DNA of 8,233 bases from Lachnospiraceae bacterium (GTDB lineage Bacteria > Bacillota_A > Clostridia > Lachnospirales > Lachnospiraceae), in assembly GCA_017652545.1 (NCBI GenBank), contig JAGCAV010000207.1, positions 1-8,233 on the forward strand, read 5' to 3'. Both the position numbers and the translations under genes were made by a program. Positions 1-6,128 of the stretch are shown piece by piece (within the stretch, counting starts at the first letter, position 1; every line of letters starts with the position of its first letter). A model generated the notes under the pieces. That model worked only from the letters and a program-made list of their open reading frames with translations, made no database searches and had not been told where the DNA came from.

Positions 1-1
1 C

Positions 2-460
2 CAGATCACCACCTTTATGACCTATACGGTCGATGGCGCGATGCATGAAGAATACCTGGCTGCTGATGGAGGAGATCCTGATCCGGGTGAGCCGGTCCGG
101 ACACCTGCCGGGAATACGCATGATGATGACGGGAAATCCCATACCGGCGTTTTTCAGATGACACCCTGGCCTCTGGCAGCACCGGTAATCGTTTCGATGA
201 TCAGGGGGAAAACACCTCCGCTTTCCATGAAGATCATCCTGCGCCTGGGAAATGAGCCCGCGGCAAAACTGATGTCAAAGGCAGACCTTTCTTTCCCTCT
301 GACGGATATCAAAGGGCTGTTTCTGAATATCACCTGTGACAGGGAAAAAGTAACATGCATTACCGGAACATCTCTGTCCGTATTTACAACAGACAAGTCA
401 GTCGAACATATCTGGGACGAGGCTGCAGAACGTTTTCTCAGCGCCTTTACGGAAGACTGA
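2..460 (+). CDS. DUF5721-like protein, 3' part (5' end outside window)
   Basis: The frame is open from the first bases of the window to a TGA at 458-460, so this is the C-terminal 152 residues of a gene that begins upstream. The ATG at 17 has no ribosome binding site and lies inside a conserved-looking stretch (ITTFMTYTVDG), so it is not taken as the start. From memory of the family, the pattern resembles DUF5721 of Lachnospiraceae: T-F-x-T-Y-x-V-D-G near the left end, then an IRGKTPPLSMKIILRLG block, a GLFLNITCD block and a TGTSLSVFTTDKSVEHIWDE block. The function of that family is not known to me. An acidic, Gly/Asp-rich, low-complexity stretch (AADGGDPDPGEP and onward) lies between the first two blocks and is probably a variable loop. 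No signal peptide or membrane segment is visible. It converges on the hicB-like gene with 12 bp between stop codons. The family call rests on pattern recall only. Confidence 0.6.
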   Translation, partial: QITTFMTYTVDGAMHEEYLAADGGDPDPGEPVRTPAGNTHDDDGKSHTGVFQMTPWPLAAPVIVSMIRGKTPPLSMKIILRLGNEPAAKLMSKADLSFPLTDIKGLFLNITCDREKVTCITGTSLSVFTTDKSVEHIWDEAAERFLSAFTED

Positions 461-472
461 ATGCCAGGATGA

Positions 473-754
473 TCATTCATCCCATCCGTCATACATTCTG
501 TAAATGACGGAGACATTTCTGATAAACTCATTTTTCCCCAGCCGGGGACGAATGTCCTCGTGTTCGGTGATCGGCGGCAGAACCCCGTCTTCCTCCAGCT
601 CAATTGTGATCCAGTTAAGCGCGGCGGCGTTGATCTCCTCCAGACAGTCGTCGATCGAGAACCCTGTCGCTGTGCATCCCTCAAGATCGACCATTGTTGC
701 CGTATATGTACCGTCTTCGTTCGGACGAATGACAGCCGGATAGATAAATCTCAT
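473..754 (-). CDS. HicB-like antitoxin domain protein (orphan)
   Basis: This small 93-residue protein has the HicB/UPF0150 signature. An N-terminal strand (MRFIYPAVIRPNEDGTYTAT) is followed by DLEGCTATGFSIDDCLEEI, which matches the family's D-L-P/E-G-C-x-T-x-G-x-(S/T)-x-E/D-E-A pattern. An acidic helix and a short C-terminal strand (FIRNVSVIYR) follow. HicB proteins normally use this partly degenerate RNase H-like fold to inhibit the HicA mRNA interferase, and many also bind their own promoter. No C-terminal helix-turn-helix or ribbon-helix-helix extension is evident here. A good ribosome binding site (AAAGGAA, 761-767) sits 6 bp before the ATG, and a promoter lies just upstream. No hicA-like ORF (about 60 residues with a G-S-H-x-x-Y/F motif) lies on either side, so this is a solitary HicB. 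Such stand-alone genes are common in Bacillota and may have lost or never had a toxin partner. Confidence 0.8.
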   Translation of the reverse strand: MRFIYPAVIRPNEDGTYTATMVDLEGCTATGFSIDDCLEEINAAALNWITIELEEDGVLPPITEHEDIRPRLGKNEFIRNVSVIYRMYDGWDE

Positions 755-760
755 ATGGGC

Positions 761-767
761 TTCCTTT
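761..767 (-). promoter_or_regulatory. Ribosome binding site of the hicB-like gene
   Basis: Read on the minus strand this is AAAGGAA, 6 bp before the ATG at 752-754. It supports that start codon. Confidence 0.65.
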
Positions 768-804
768 CTGCAGACATGAACGGTGCCTGTCTGTTTGCTT
801 TCGC

Positions 805-833
805 ATTATAATATATATGCTTCAAAAAGTCGA
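805..833 (-). promoter_or_regulatory. Promoter of the hicB-like gene
   Basis: On the minus strand a perfect -10 box TATAAT (805-810) is preceded by a 17-bp spacer and a -35-like TCGACT (828-833, four of six matches to TTGACA). Transcription would start near 798, giving a leader of about 43 nt. This fits a sigma-A-type promoter reading leftward. The sequence match is direct; activity is inferred. Confidence 0.55.
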
Positions 834-908
834 GGCGCATGAAGAAAAGGGAAGTCTTGAGCCTGTTTCATGCTGTCAATGTGTAATGATATCAATAAAT
901 GATACCCC

Positions 909-970
909 GGACCGATTGACCGTGCATATGAATATTGGTAAACTCAATACAGGATCGGTCCTGCCGGTCA
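909..970. promoter_or_regulatory. Array of GACCG/CGGTC boxes around the DUF362 promoter
   Basis: Two GACCG boxes (910-914 and 918-922) face two CGGTC boxes (956-960 and 965-969). GGACCGAT (909-916) and ATCGGTCC (954-961) form a perfect 8-bp inverted repeat, and TGACCG (917-922) pairs with CGGTCA (965-970) as a second 6-bp repeat. The left pair overlaps the predicted -35 box and the right pair lies just after the predicted transcription start. That placement suits a repressor with looped or paired binding, or alternative RNA/DNA pairings. The repeats are seen directly; an operator role is inferred. Confidence 0.4.
916..944 (+). promoter_or_regulatory. Candidate promoter of the DUF362 gene
   Basis: TTGACC (916-921, five of six matches to the -35 consensus) is followed by a 17-bp spacer and TAAACT (939-944, four of six matches to TATAAT). 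Transcription would start near 951, leaving a leader of about 67 nt. The leader holds a short TCCGG-GGAA-CCGGA hairpin (974-987) and, after five more bases, a run of six T (993-998). That could be a weak attenuator but is too short to call a terminator. Between this promoter and the hicB promoter (834-908) nothing else is recognised. Confidence 0.45.
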
Positions 971-1017
971 GTATCCGGGGAACCGGAAAAGGTTTTTTAA
1001 GCAAGGAGAGATAAAGC

Positions 1018-2142
1018 ATGGAAAAATCAAAGGTATATTTTACAGATTTCCGAACAAAGCTTGATGTGCCCATCACCGAAAAGCTGAAAAAGCTCTGCCG
1101 GAAAGCCGGGATCGGAAGTATTGAGATGGACGGCAAGTTTGTTGCGATCAAGATGCATTTCGGAGAACTCGGAAATCTTGCTTTCCTGCGCCCGAATTAC
1201 GCAAGAGCGGTTGCTGATCTTGTAAAGGAAGCCGGCGGCATGCCGTTTTTGACCGACTGCAATACACTGTACCCCGGAAGCCGTAAACACGCGCTGGAGC
1301 ATCTGGACTGCGCCAATATCAATGGATTCAGTCCGATGTCCACCGGATGCCAGATCATCATCGCAGACGGTCTTCGCGGCACGGATGATGTGACGGTTCC
1401 CGTCGTGAACGGAGAATACTGTCAGGAAGCCTATATCGGCCACGCCATCATGGACGCCGACATCTTTATTTCACTGAGCCATTTCAAGGGTCATGAGAAT
1501 ACGGGCTTCGGCGGTGCCCTGAAAAACATCGGTATGGGCTGTGGCAGCAGGGCCGGCAAGATGCAGCAGCATAACCACGGAAAACCCCATGTGGATGCCA
1601 GCCTCTGCAGGAACTGCAAACGCTGCGCAAAGGAATGCGGTTCAAATGCGATCTCATATGAGACCGGAAAAGCGGTCATCGATCAGAATGAGTGCAAGGG
1701 ATGCGGGAGATGTATCGGTGCCTGCGCCTTTGATGCCATCTCGAATGACAATGACAATGCAAACGAGGTGCTGTGCTGCAAGATGGCCGAATATGCGCAG
1801 GCCGTCTGTCACGGCCGTCCGACCTTCCACATCTCCATTGTCCGTGATATTTCTCCAAACTGTGACTGTCACAGCGAGAATGATGCTCCGATTCTTCCGA
1901 ATATCGGCATGTTTGCGTCCTTCGATCCGGTTGCGCTTGATCAGGCCTGTGTGGACGCATGTCAGAAGCAGCAGCCGATATCAAACAGCCAGCTTGGCGA
2001 CAATCTGGCAAAACCGGGCTGGAACTGGAACAGAGATCATTTCCTGGACAGCAATCCGAATGTGCGTTACAGGGAAACACTTGAACATGGCGAGAAGATC
2101 GGGCTGGGCAGCCGCGATTATGAGCTTATTGTGATGAAATAA
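1018..2142 (+). CDS. DUF362 domain protein with two 4Fe-4S clusters
   Basis: This complete 374-residue protein starts at an ATG preceded by AAGGAGAG (1003-1010). Residues 1-180 and about 265-325 form the DUF362 domain, recognisable from an SHFKGHENTGFGGALKN-type block (154-170) followed by IGMGCGSRAGK, and from a late FASFDPVALDQACVD block (299-313). Inserted between them is a bacterial ferredoxin-like module. Cluster 1 is C197, C200, C203 and C207; cluster 2 is C226, C229, C232 and C236. Both follow C-x2-C-x2-C-x3-C and both end in an AI dipeptide typical of 2[4Fe-4S] ferredoxins. An additional cysteine-rich patch (NCDCH, 281-285) might bind metal. No signal peptide is seen, so it is likely cytoplasmic. 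DUF362 proteins have no settled function; an electron-transfer or redox role is inferred from the clusters. It appears monocistronic and converges on the acyl ligase gene, so a link to the fatty-acid genes is not supported. Confidence 0.85.
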   Translation: MEKSKVYFTDFRTKLDVPITEKLKKLCRKAGIGSIEMDGKFVAIKMHFGELGNLAFLRPNYARAVADLVKEAGGMPFLTDCNTLYPGSRKHALEHLDCANINGFSPMSTGCQIIIADGLRGTDDVTVPVVNGEYCQEAYIGHAIMDADIFISLSHFKGHENTGFGGALKNIGMGCGSRAGKMQQHNHGKPHVDASLCRNCKRCAKECGSNAISYETGKAVIDQNECKGCGRCIGACAFDAISNDNDNANEVLCCKMAEYAQAVCHGRPTFHISIVRDISPNCDCHSENDAPILPNIGMFASFDPVALDQACVDACQKQQPISNSQLGDNLAKPGWNWNRDHFLDSNPNVRYRETLEHGEKIGLGSRDYELIVMK

Positions 2143-2211
2143 AAGGAAGTCTGCAGACGTACACCTGACAGCAGGTTCCATCATGCAGACATGCGGATAT
2201 ATGTATGTGAA

Positions 2212-3594
2212 TTACATATGAATCAGGTAACGCTGTACCTTGCCGGTGGCTGTTCTCGGCAGCGGGTCTTTGACGAAAAGCACATCGCGAAGCTGCTGTC
2301 CTCTGGGATATTCCTTCATCAGGGGACCGAGAATTTCCAGCACCCGGCTGCGTGTCATTATGCCTGATCTGTCATGGATCACCAGAACGGGGGCATGGTC
2401 TTTTTCGAGGATCGCAAGGTCGCAGTCCTCAAGAAGCCTGTGGACCCGTTCTTCATATTCCGGAAGAAAGATCTTGGTACCATCCTGCAGTACCAGGATC
2501 TCTTTTTTTCTGCCGATTATGTGCAGCCGGCCGTTTTCATCAAAGCGTCCGAGATCACCTGACGAGAGGATGCCATCCTTCATGACCATCGTGGTTTCTT
2601 CCGGGAATTTATAATACCCCTGCATCATACACCGGTCCGCGCGGATCAGGATTTCACTGTCGGAAGAAAGTTCGATATGAACGTCGGGACACAGGGCGAG
2701 CGCATACGGATCTCCGGAAACACTGATCGCCACCCCTGAACTGGTCTCCGTCATGCCATATCCGAAGCTGACCCGGATTCCCTTTGCGCGCACAGCTTCA
2801 AGAAGCGGGAGCGGGCAGTCGCCGGCCCCGACCAGAACTGTGGAAAGCCCGGGATTGAGCGCATTCTGTTTCAGAAGAAAACCGAGAAGGGCCGGAACGA
2901 GAGAGACAGCAGTCGGCCTGAAAAACAGAGGATCGGCGTTTATGTAACGCAGGCCTCTGCCGATACATACGCAGGCTCCGCACTGAAGGCCCCAGAGAAG
3001 GGAACACACAAAACCGAAAACATGATTGAGCGGCAGAACACATAAAAGGGAATCCTCCCGGTCAAGCGGCAGCATGCAGCTTCCGTTCCAGGCACTGCTC
3101 ATCAGACTGGAATCGGTGAGCACAACAGCCTTGCACGCGCCGGTTGTACCGGAGGTGAAGAAAAGAATATTTCCCGGAAAAGGCGCCAGGAGACGCTCCC
3201 CGGAGGGAGGCAGAGAGGGCAGAACGTTAAGCGCATCGGACAGTTCATCGATCAGATCCTCATCCCCCCACAGACAGTCGATATCTGTATAACGGATCTG
3301 GCTGCGCAGAAGCTCTTCAGGTGCGTTCCCGTCAAGCATAACCGTCTGTATGCCGGACAGCGGCCCCGCCAGAGAAGTGAGGACACAGTCCAGGCTCCCG
3401 TCACAGAGGATACCAAGACTGCGGCATCCTTTCGAAATGAGCTCGTCCCGACGGGACAGCACCAGCTGATACAAAGCGCCGTATGTCACAGTTCCGATCC
3501 TGTCACCATCCGTACAATACGTAAGAGCCGGCGATTCCGGCTGCCCGGCGGCCTGCGCCCGCAAAAGTTCTTCAAATCCGGAAAATCTTGTCAT
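2212..3594 (-). CDS. AMP-forming acyl ligase (acyl-CoA/acyl-ACP synthetase family)
   Basis: The 460-residue protein starts at the ATG (3592-3594), 8 bp after GGAGGG (3603-3608). An earlier in-frame ATG at 3663 would run back into the thioesterase gene and is rejected. All core ANL-superfamily motifs are present: the phosphate loop T147-S-G-T-T-G-A-C-K155, the Y279-G-M-T-E283 motif, the adenosine-ribose Asp in SSGDLGRF (D347), the hinge region GRLHIIGRKKEI (R362) and the C-terminal PRTATGK motif with the catalytic lysine K452. It should therefore activate a carboxylate as acyl-AMP and pass it to a thiol. It is shorter than typical long-chain acyl-CoA synthetases (about 500-560 residues), nearer to OSB-CoA ligase or DltA size. 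Co-transcription with a carrier protein and an acyl-ACP thioesterase suggests that it loads a fatty acid onto that ACP, but a CoA acceptor is equally compatible with the sequence. Substrate is not determinable from motifs alone. Confidence 0.85.
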   Translation of the reverse strand: MTRFSGFEELLRAQAAGQPESPALTYCTDGDRIGTVTYGALYQLVLSRRDELISKGCRSLGILCDGSLDCVLTSLAGPLSGIQTVMLDGNAPEELLRSQIRYTDIDCLWGDEDLIDELSDALNVLPSLPPSGERLLAPFPGNILFFTSGTTGACKAVVLTDSSLMSSAWNGSCMLPLDREDSLLCVLPLNHVFGFVCSLLWGLQCGACVCIGRGLRYINADPLFFRPTAVSLVPALLGFLLKQNALNPGLSTVLVGAGDCPLPLLEAVRAKGIRVSFGYGMTETSSGVAISVSGDPYALALCPDVHIELSSDSEILIRADRCMMQGYYKFPEETTMVMKDGILSSGDLGRFDENGRLHIIGRKKEILVLQDGTKIFLPEYEERVHRLLEDCDLAILEKDHAPVLVIHDRSGIMTRSRVLEILGPLMKEYPRGQQLRDVLFVKDPLPRTATGKVQRYLIHM

Positions 3595-3602
3595 ATGCCT
3601 TT

Positions 3603-3608
3603 CCCTCC
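3603..3608 (-). promoter_or_regulatory. Ribosome binding site fixing the acyl ligase start
   Basis: GGAGGG on the minus strand lies 8 bp before the ATG at 3592-3594, in the 16-bp gap after the thioesterase stop codon. It decides the start against the upstream in-frame ATG at 3663. Confidence 0.75.
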
Positions 3609-3610
3609 GG

Positions 3611-4327
3611 CTACCTGTATGCCATCTGCATCCGGAATACCATTTTGTCAGTCTCACCTGCAATGCTGATCCGGTCCTGATCTTCTGCGTATCTGATGAG
3701 AAGCTGCTGGCCGAGCCGCACTTCGCTTACATATTCGACACAGATCTCACGGATCTCTTTCTGATACCATTCAAAAGGCAGTATATCCTGCACGATATCA
3801 ACGTAACGGGCATTGTTCAGATGCCCGTTCATATCCACCAGGCTGGGAGGTATCGTGATTTCGGCGCTGCGGTCCGTATTTTTAACGGCAAATCTTTTCG
3901 GAAGAGGGATCTCATCCCCTGTTTCCTCACCCGGGATCGTGATGTCATACTTCTCGGGGAAGGCTATTTTCCGTTCCTTCGCGTCCATCAGGACCCAGAG
4001 AGAAGATGTTTCAATGACCGGATTGCCCTGTTCATCACAGAACCGGCAGTAACGCGGAAAGAAAAGATGCATCGTCCTGCCGGGCCAGGTTCTGAGCGTC
4101 AGGCGCTCGTCATAGACCGGAAGCCGGTGAATACGCGCACGATGATGGGAAACGACCCAGAGAAGCCCACGGTCCAGGGTCTTTTCCCTGGGACAGCCCA
4201 GCAGGATCGTATGCTCGATCGCTGCCTCCTGAAGCATGGAGAACATGGATGAAAGACGAAGGCGGCGATACATGTCAACATGAGCGGCCTTCAGCTGAAC
4301 AGGCTTTTCAAAAATGTCCGTGCTCAT
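3611..4327 (-). CDS. Acyl-ACP thioesterase (FatA/FatB-like, double hotdog)
   Basis: The chosen start, ATG at 4325-4327, gives 238 residues and follows the ACP stop by 2 bp; a GAGG (4339-4342) precedes it within the ACP gene. An in-frame ATG at 4399 would lie deep in the ACP gene and is rejected. The N-terminal hotdog holds MYRRLRLSSMFSMLQEAAIEH and the strand DERLTLRTWPG. The second hotdog has VDMNGHLNNARYVDIV, matching the plant FatA/FatB D-x-N-x-H-x-N-N signature. By recall of the Umbellularia enzyme, D165, N167, H169 and E202 (in EYVSEVRLGQ) line up with its Asp/Asn/His/Glu catalytic set. The Cys beside that Glu in plants is Val203 here. The enzyme should hydrolyse acyl-ACP to free fatty acid in the cytoplasm. 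It is the middle gene of an ACP-thioesterase-ligase operon. Chain-length or double-bond preference cannot be read from the sequence. Confidence 0.85.
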   Translation of the reverse strand: MSTDIFEKPVQLKAAHVDMYRRLRLSSMFSMLQEAAIEHTILLGCPREKTLDRGLLWVVSHHRARIHRLPVYDERLTLRTWPGRTMHLFFPRYCRFCDEQGNPVIETSSLWVLMDAKERKIAFPEKYDITIPGEETGDEIPLPKRFAVKNTDRSAEITIPPSLVDMNGHLNNARYVDIVQDILPFEWYQKEIREICVEYVSEVRLGQQLLIRYAEDQDRISIAGETDKMVFRMQMAYR

Positions 4328-4329
4328 CT

Positions 4330-4584
4330 TCACTTTTTCCTCGCCAGACGTTTTTCTATGGCACTGACCACATCCCCGAATGTTGACAGCTTTGCCCACT
4401 GGCGATCGGGGATCTTCACGTCGAAACGGCTTTCCAGGCGGCAGATAATCAGTGTAAAGCCCATGGAATCAATAGCTGTATCTGTATTGATCACGGTGTC
4501 ATCATACAGAGGTGTTCCTTCCATTTCGGGAACACACTCATACACAACCTCTTTGCAGATCTCGGAAATCTCCTGTCTGGTCAT
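4330..4584 (-). CDS. Acyl carrier protein, stand-alone
   Basis: This small, mostly helical protein has the phosphopantetheine attachment motif T-A-I-D-S-M-G-F. The serine is residue 40 with the start used here. The preferred start is ATG 4582-4584, because GAAGGA (4591-4596) sits 6 bp upstream of it. The next ATG upstream (4600-4602) has no ribosome binding site and lies only about 10 nt from the predicted transcription start. That gives 84 residues, usual for an ACP. The motif is D-S-M rather than the D-S-L of the housekeeping FASII AcpP, and the helix after it (IICRLESRFDVKIPDRQW) differs from AcpP, so this is a specialised carrier. It is the promoter-proximal gene of the leftward operon and would carry the acyl chain handled by the downstream thioesterase and ligase. 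Holo-ACP synthase is not in the window. A PCP-like role with a non-fatty-acid substrate is possible. Confidence 0.85.
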   Translation of the reverse strand: MTRQEISEICKEVVYECVPEMEGTPLYDDTVINTDTAIDSMGFTLIICRLESRFDVKIPDRQWAKLSTFGDVVSAIEKRLARKK

Positions 4585-4590
4585 AGCTTG

Positions 4591-4596
4591 TCCTTC
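4591..4596 (-). promoter_or_regulatory. Ribosome binding site deciding the ACP start
   Basis: GAAGGA on the minus strand lies 6 bp before ATG 4582-4584. The upstream in-frame ATG at 4600-4602 has only A/T-rich leader before it, so the shorter 84-residue ACP is preferred. Confidence 0.65.
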
Positions 4597-4618
4597 TTTC
4601 ATTTTTAAATTTTATCAA

Positions 4619-4627
4619 ATTATAGCA
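4619..4627 (-). promoter_or_regulatory. Extended -10 promoter of the ACP-thioesterase-ligase operon
   Basis: The minus strand reads TGCTATAAT, a perfect -10 hexamer (4619-4624) with the TG dinucleotide of an extended -10. No convincing -35 hexamer is found at 16-18 bp (AACCTG at 4642-4647 with a 17-bp spacer). Transcription would begin near 4612, leaving a leader of about 28 nt to the preferred ACP start. Confidence 0.6.
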
Positions 4628-4645
4628 TAAAAACGGGTAAACAGG

Positions 4646-4674
4646 TTTATTTTTTGTTCATTTGAATGTATAAT
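4646..4674 (+). promoter_or_regulatory. Promoter of the isomerase operon
   Basis: A perfect TATAAT (4669-4674) lies 47 bp upstream of the isomerase ATG. The hexamer 17 bp before it (TTTATT, 4646-4651) is a poor -35, which suggests dependence on an activator or on the T-rich upstream context. The predicted transcription start is near 4681. The -35 region overlaps that of the opposite operon's promoter, so the two are likely to be co-regulated or to interfere with each other. Confidence 0.55.
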
Positions 4675-4693
4675 TCATATAGTTTTTTTGAAC
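4656..4693. promoter_or_regulatory. Palindromic half-sites at the isomerase promoter (candidate operator)
   Basis: TGAAT-N5-ATTCA (4663-4677) is a perfect inverted repeat with the -10 box TATAAT in its middle. A second, overlapping palindrome TTCA-TT-TGAA spans 4657-4666, and an outer pair GTTCA (4656-4660) and TGAAC (4689-4693) flanks the whole. A protein bound here would block the -10 element. The repeats are seen directly; an operator role and the regulator are unknown, and the A/T-rich composition raises the chance of coincidental palindromes. Confidence 0.4.
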
Positions 4694-4707
4694 GAATGGA
4701 AAAAAAC

Positions 4708-4716
4708 AAGGAGGAG
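4708..4716 (+). promoter_or_regulatory. Very strong ribosome binding site of the isomerase gene
   Basis: AAGGAGGAG is nearly the full anti-Shine-Dalgarno complement and ends 5 bp before ATG 4722-4724. It implies high translation of the isomerase. Confidence 0.8.
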
Positions 4717-4721
4717 AAATC

Positions 4722-6116
4722 ATGGATAAAAACACAAGGATCTGTATCATCGGAGGCGGTCCGGCCGGATTGTCCGCGGGCATGTATCTTGAACAGAAAG
4801 GGTATGAAAATTACACCATTCTGGAAAAGCTCGGACGTGTCGGCGGCAAGTGCTGGTCACCCCATTACAACGGAAGGCGTTACGAGATGGGCGCCATCAT
4901 GGGCGTACCTTCCTATTATGCTGTTCACGATGTTGAGGAGTTCTGCGGAATCACGCATGACGGGCCGAAGCTGAACCGGAATTACAAGGATCGTACCGGC
5001 AAAGTGATCGAGCCCTTCGATCCGAAAAAGAATCCGCTCAAGATCCCGCGTCTCCTGAAGATGAAAAAGCAGCTGAAGAAATTCGGTGAACTGCTGGAGA
5101 CCAAGTACAAGGGATATGATATCAACGGCCACAGGGGCGTAGCCGAAGGTCGTTATGACGGATTTTCTGCTGCCAGCGCAAAACGTGAGCCGGTCAGCGG
5201 TGTCAATCCGAATCTGAAAGACCTGTCGCTTCCCTTCTCGGAATTCTGTAAGAAAAACGGTGTTGAACTGATTCAGGATATCTGGATCGGACCCTTTACC
5301 TCATTCGGATACGGATATTTTGATGAGATCCCGGCAGCATATGTTGTGAAATACCTGGACTTCCAGACCTGCATGAACTTTGTCAAGATCAATCTGTGGA
5401 CCTGGAAAGAAGGAACGCAGTTCATCTGGGAATCCCTGAATGAGCATCTTAAAAATCCGGCCCGGCTCAACAGCCACATTGAAAAGGTTGAACGAAGAGA
5501 CGGAAAGGTGTATGTGACCGTAAACGGAGAAGTGGAAGAGTATGACAAGATCATCGTCACCTCGCCGCTGTATGTCCCCAACAAGGAAGGCCGCGACGAC
5601 GGGCTTGTCGGTATGGTAGATTACTTTGACGCACGCCAGGATGAGAAGAAACTGTTCTCCAAGATCGAATATGAGCGCTACGATGTGCTGGCTGTGGAGA
5701 CAAAGCCGGAGGATCACCCCGAAATATCATACTATGTATTTGACAACATGATCCCTGAGCGCCTTGGACATCTGATGGTCTATTACCGCCGCTGGAGAGA
5801 TTCCGTGGAGCAGGTCATCACGACCTATGCACTGCGCAAACATAAGAATTCTGAGGAAGTTCCGTATGAGAAATGCAAGAAGATGGTTCTCCATGACCTG
5901 AAGGCCATGAAGAATCCGGCTTCCAAAGTCGTCAATGAATGGAGCGTTTACTATTTCCCGCATGTTTTCTCAGAAGCTTACAGGGACGGCTGGTATGACA
6001 AGGTCGAAGCCATGCAGGGCAAGTATGACACCTACTATGCCGGTGAGATCATGTCCTTCGGTGATATGGATGAGACAGCCGAGTATTCAAGAGAACTGGT
6101 CGAGCGTTTCTTCTAA
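4722..6116 (+). CDS. Polyunsaturated fatty acid double-bond isomerase-like flavoprotein (C. acnes PAI family)
   Basis: This 464-residue soluble flavoprotein has an N-terminal FAD Rossmann motif (G11-x-G13-x-x-G16), an acidic E35 for the adenosine ribose, and the GRVGGKC segment of amine-oxidase-like enzymes. A C-terminal FAD motif covers about 438-455 (YYAGEIMSFGDMDE). Compared from memory with the Cutibacterium acnes linoleate isomerase (PAI, about 424 residues), long stretches agree: GMYLEQ, GRRYEMGAIMGVPSY, GYGxFDxxPAAYVxKYLDF, PERLGHxMVYYxRW and AGEIMSFG. R86 and F220 line up with PAI Arg88 and Phe193, which hold the fatty-acid carboxylate. PAI converts linoleic acid to trans-10,cis-12 conjugated linoleic acid by FAD-mediated hydride abstraction and return, with no cofactor consumed. 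The protein carries an extra stretch of about 23 residues near 138-160 and one of about 12 near 284-305. It is first in the rightward operon, followed after 63 bp by a second flavoprotein. Family is confident; regiochemistry and substrate are inferred. Confidence 0.88.
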   Translation: MDKNTRICIIGGGPAGLSAGMYLEQKGYENYTILEKLGRVGGKCWSPHYNGRRYEMGAIMGVPSYYAVHDVEEFCGITHDGPKLNRNYKDRTGKVIEPFDPKKNPLKIPRLLKMKKQLKKFGELLETKYKGYDINGHRGVAEGRYDGFSAASAKREPVSGVNPNLKDLSLPFSEFCKKNGVELIQDIWIGPFTSFGYGYFDEIPAAYVVKYLDFQTCMNFVKINLWTWKEGTQFIWESLNEHLKNPARLNSHIEKVERRDGKVYVTVNGEVEEYDKIIVTSPLYVPNKEGRDDGLVGMVDYFDARQDEKKLFSKIEYERYDVLAVETKPEDHPEISYYVFDNMIPERLGHLMVYYRRWRDSVEQVITTYALRKHKNSEEVPYEKCKKMVLHDLKAMKNPASKVVNEWSVYYFPHVFSEAYRDGWYDKVEAMQGKYDTYYAGEIMSFGDMDETAEYSRELVERFF

Positions 6117-6128
6117 TGGAAATCAGGC

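Noticed and set aside
458..479. TGAATG-N10-CATTCA inverted repeat between the convergent DUF5721-like and hicB-like genes as a bidirectional terminator
   Set aside because: The stem is only 6 bp, A/T-rich, and no T-run follows on either strand.
154..684. 176-codon minus-strand ORF across the DUF5721-like and hicB-like genes
   Set aside because: It overlaps two better-supported genes in another frame, has no ribosome binding site, and is rich in Arg/Ser/Thr as expected of a shadow frame.
974..998. TCCGG-GGAA-CCGGA hairpin followed by six T as an attenuator of the DUF362 gene
   Set aside because: The stem is only 5 bp and the T-run begins five bases after it; noted as a possibility only, not annotated as a terminator.
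817..1014. 65-codon ORF on the plus strand in the hicB-DUF362 intergenic region
   Set aside because: No ribosome binding site precedes its ATG, it overlaps two predicted promoters and the GACCG box set, and its composition resembles no family I know.
1541..2134. 197-codon plus-strand ORF inside the DUF362 gene
   Set aside because: It is an out-of-frame shadow of a well-supported gene whose cysteine motifs are read only in the other frame; its Arg/Ser/Met-rich composition is typical of shadow frames.
2143..2211. Terminator between the convergent DUF362 and acyl ligase genes
   Set aside because: Only a GTCTGCAGAC palindrome (2149-2158) and a 5-bp ACCTG-ACAG-CAGGT hairpin (2163-2176) are present, neither followed by a T-run, so no terminator is called.
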